Below are positions 13,182 through 14,632 of a stretch of DNA of 14,632 bases, piece by piece. The translations under genes were made by a program, and so were the position numbers. The DNA comes from Candidatus Stahliibacteriota bacterium (GTDB lineage Bacteria > Hydrothermota > Tepidihabitantia > SM23-42). Below the pieces are notes generated by a model that saw only the letters and a program-made list of their open reading frames with translations, made no database searches and was not told where the DNA came from. The DNA lies in assembly GCA_030613445.1 (NCBI GenBank), contig JAUWLY010000031.1, forward strand, positions 1-14,632, in the 5' to 3' direction. The stretch's first letter is position 1; the number at the start of each line of letters is the position of its first letter.

Positions 13182-14632
13182 CTACCTTAAGAGAATCAGT
13201 TTTTTTGTTTCTACGTAATCCTCCGCAGTAAATTTCAAGAAATAGACACCACTTGAAAGACCTTTAACTGGTAATCTAACAACTTGCTCACCTGGATAAG
13301 ATACGTAAGTGGTGAATTCCTTTACCCTTTGCCCAAGGCTATTGAAGAAAGACAGAACAGAATTTTCATCTTGAGACACCTGCAATTTCAGTTCAATGTG
13401 ACTACTTCTTATTGGATTTTGTAATAGACGCATCCTGGAATTGAAATTCACTGGACCTAATTCTTCAACACCCGGTGCTAAAAATTCATAGATTTGAAGC
13501 CCAGTAAGACCATCAACCACATACACATAAGGATCTAATACATACATGTCGCAAGCGCAGTTTGGTGTTTCATAATAACCAACCTCTTGTGGATTGGATG
13601 GTACAGACACATCTATTATCCGAAATCCAGCATCGTCAGTAGAAATGTAAGCATAAGAACCCGAAACACAAACACCACAAGACCAATCTAATATTTCGTA
13701 GTGTCCAATTTGCTGTGGATTGGATGGTGTTGATATATCTATAACCCGGAGTCCAGTACCATAATCTGCAACATAGGCATAAGAATTTAAAACACAAACA
13801 TCAAAAGCAGCATCTAGTGTATCACAGTACCCTACTTCCTGTGGATTGGATGGCGTTGAAATGTCTATTATCCGAAGCCCACCACTGAAATCAGCAATAT
13901 AGGCATAGGTGCCTGATACAAAAACTCCTAGTGCCCATCCTGGTGTATCACAGTATCCAATTTGCTGTGGGTTGGATGGTGTAGAAATATCTATCACACG
14001 AAGCCCAGTATACATATCCGCAATGTAAGCATAAGAGCCTGAGCAATAGACATCATTAGCATCTGGAGTGTACCAATAACCTACTTCTTGTGGATTGGAC
14101 GGCGTTGAAATGTCTATTATCCGAAGCCCAGAACCAGTAGCAGCAACGTAGGCATAGGAATCCGAGACATAAATACCGCTGGCGTAACTTGGTGTTCTCC
14201 AGTAACCTGCTTCGTGCGGATTCACGAGTGTAGAAATATCTATCACACGAAGTCCAGCAAATCCATCTGCAATATAGGCATAAGGACCGGAGACACAGAC
14301 ATCCTGTGCCTCATTTGGTGTATCATAGTATCCTACTTCCTGTGGGTTTGAAGGCATAGACACATCTATCACACGAAGTCCAGCATGCGTATCAGCAACA
14401 TATGCATAAGTGCCTGAGACAAGAACATCAGGAGCTCTGCCTGGTGTATCATAGTATCCTACTTCCTGTGGATTGGATGGTGTTGATATATCTATTACCC
14501 GAAGTCCAGCACCATAATCAGCAACATAGGCATAAGTGGCGGAGATAAAAACATCATCAGCATTACCTGGTGTATCATAGTATCCTACTTCTTGTGGATT
14601 GGATGGTGTTGATATATCTATTACCCGAAGTC
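13182..14632 (-). CDS. LVIVD-repeat propeller protein with T9SS sorting domain, 3' part
   Basis: The frame is open from the right edge to TAG at 13182, so 482 residues are visible and the start lies outside; GTG 14372 is only an internal codon. Nine full repeats of about 42 residues follow the pattern LRVIDISTPSNPQEVGYYDTP, then DVxVSGSYAYVAD, then GxG. These are LVIVD repeats, which fold into beta-propellers. The last ~95 residues contain LLQNPIRSS, LSFFNSLGQRVKEF, LPVKGLSSGVYFLKF and end TKKLILLR, a type IX sorting domain. The protein is therefore expected at the cell surface or outside. Ligand unknown; adhesion or scaffold roles are guesses. It is separated from the defence operon by ~800 non-coding bases. 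Confidence 0.9.
   Translation of the reverse strand, partial: LRVIDISTPSNPQEVGYYDTPGNADDVFISATYAYVADYGAGLRVIDISTPSNPQEVGYYDTPGRAPDVLVSGTYAYVADTHAGLRVIDVSMPSNPQEVGYYDTPNEAQDVCVSGPYAYIADGFAGLRVIDISTLVNPHEAGYWRTPSYASGIYVSDSYAYVAATGSGLRIIDISTPSNPQEVGYWYTPDANDVYCSGSYAYIADMYTGLRVIDISTPSNPQQIGYCDTPGWALGVFVSGTYAYIADFSGGLRIIDISTPSNPQEVGYCDTLDAAFDVCVLNSYAYVADYGTGLRVIDISTPSNPQQIGHYEILDWSCGVCVSGSYAYISTDDAGFRIIDVSVPSNPQEVGYYETPNCACDMYVLDPYVYVVDGLTGLQIYEFLAPGVEELGPVNFNSRMRLLQNPIRSSHIELKLQVSQDENSVLSFFNSLGQRVKEFTTYVSYPGEQVVRLPVKGLSSGVYFLKFTAEDYVETKKLILLR
13560..14632 (-). repeat. Tandem ~126-129-bp repeats inside the LVIVD gene
   Basis: Each protein repeat is visible in the DNA as a unit around GGATTGGATGGTGTTGATAT (plus strand). 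The copies near 14443-14506 and 14568-14631 differ at about one base over 60, pointing to recent duplication. Leftward units are more diverged. Confidence 0.75.

Noticed and set aside
13560..14632. Regularly spaced repeats that might suggest a CRISPR array
   Set aside because: The repeats are in frame, about 126-129 bases long and encode LVIVD units; no short repeats with unique spacers exist.

Overview
This window comes from a Gram-negative, anaerobic-looking bacterium of uncultured type. The best guess, made from sequence style alone, is the FCB / WOR-3 (Stahlbacteria) / Cloacimonadota neighbourhood. Three exported proteins carry the architecture of type IX secretion (T9SS) cargo: a gingipain-like C25 peptidase, a seven-repeat YGG/DGGYI propeller and an LVIVD-repeat propeller, the last two with C-terminal sorting domains. 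The promoters read from the sequence are canonical sigma-70 (TTGACA / TATAAT, usually with a 16-base spacer) and many genes have strong Shine-Dalgarno (SD) sites. Both traits argue against a true Bacteroidota genome.

Layout. Bases 1-2105 (minus strand) hold a Trm112-like zinc-ribbon gene overlapping the 5' part of a long C25-type peptidase gene that runs off the left edge. Bases 2224-3432 (minus) encode an AlbA_2/Schlafen-type protein. Bases 3612-4988 (minus) encode a secreted propeller with a sorting domain. Bases 5297-7612 (plus) hold a HAD hydrolase, a GNAT acetyltransferase and a SagB-type flavin oxidoreductase with an unusual, possibly FliG-like, N-terminal helical domain. Bases 7678-12367 (minus) form a compact five-gene antiviral cluster. 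Bases 12368-13181 are non-coding apart from a long leader and promoter. Bases 13182-14632 (minus) hold the 3' part of an LVIVD-repeat T9SS cargo gene that runs off the right edge.

The most notable region is the defence operon. Transcribed leftward, it reads HNH-SAVED effector (Cap5), CD-NTase cyclase, E2-like protein, a homologue of the methanofuran-pathway enzyme MfnB, and a Shedu (SduA) nuclease. The first three genes match an E2-only ('short') type II CBASS system. Upon infection the cyclase would make a cyclic oligonucleotide, the SAVED domain would bind it, and the HNH domain would cut DNA; the E2 protein would prime the cyclase. Shedu is an independent single-gene defence. The MfnB-like protein sits between the two with gaps of only 23 and 26 bases, and has Glu where the MfnB signature has Lys. 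It is the unexplained member.

Intergenic regions carry short dispersed hairpins. One family has a strictly conserved 17-base core and outer stems that differ but still pair (compensatory change), found just downstream of the AlbA_2 and Shedu genes. Another shares the string AGTCCGTCG. A perfect 18-base palindrome lies upstream of the Trm112/peptidase promoter. No tRNA, rRNA, CRISPR array, insertion sequence or integrase was seen.
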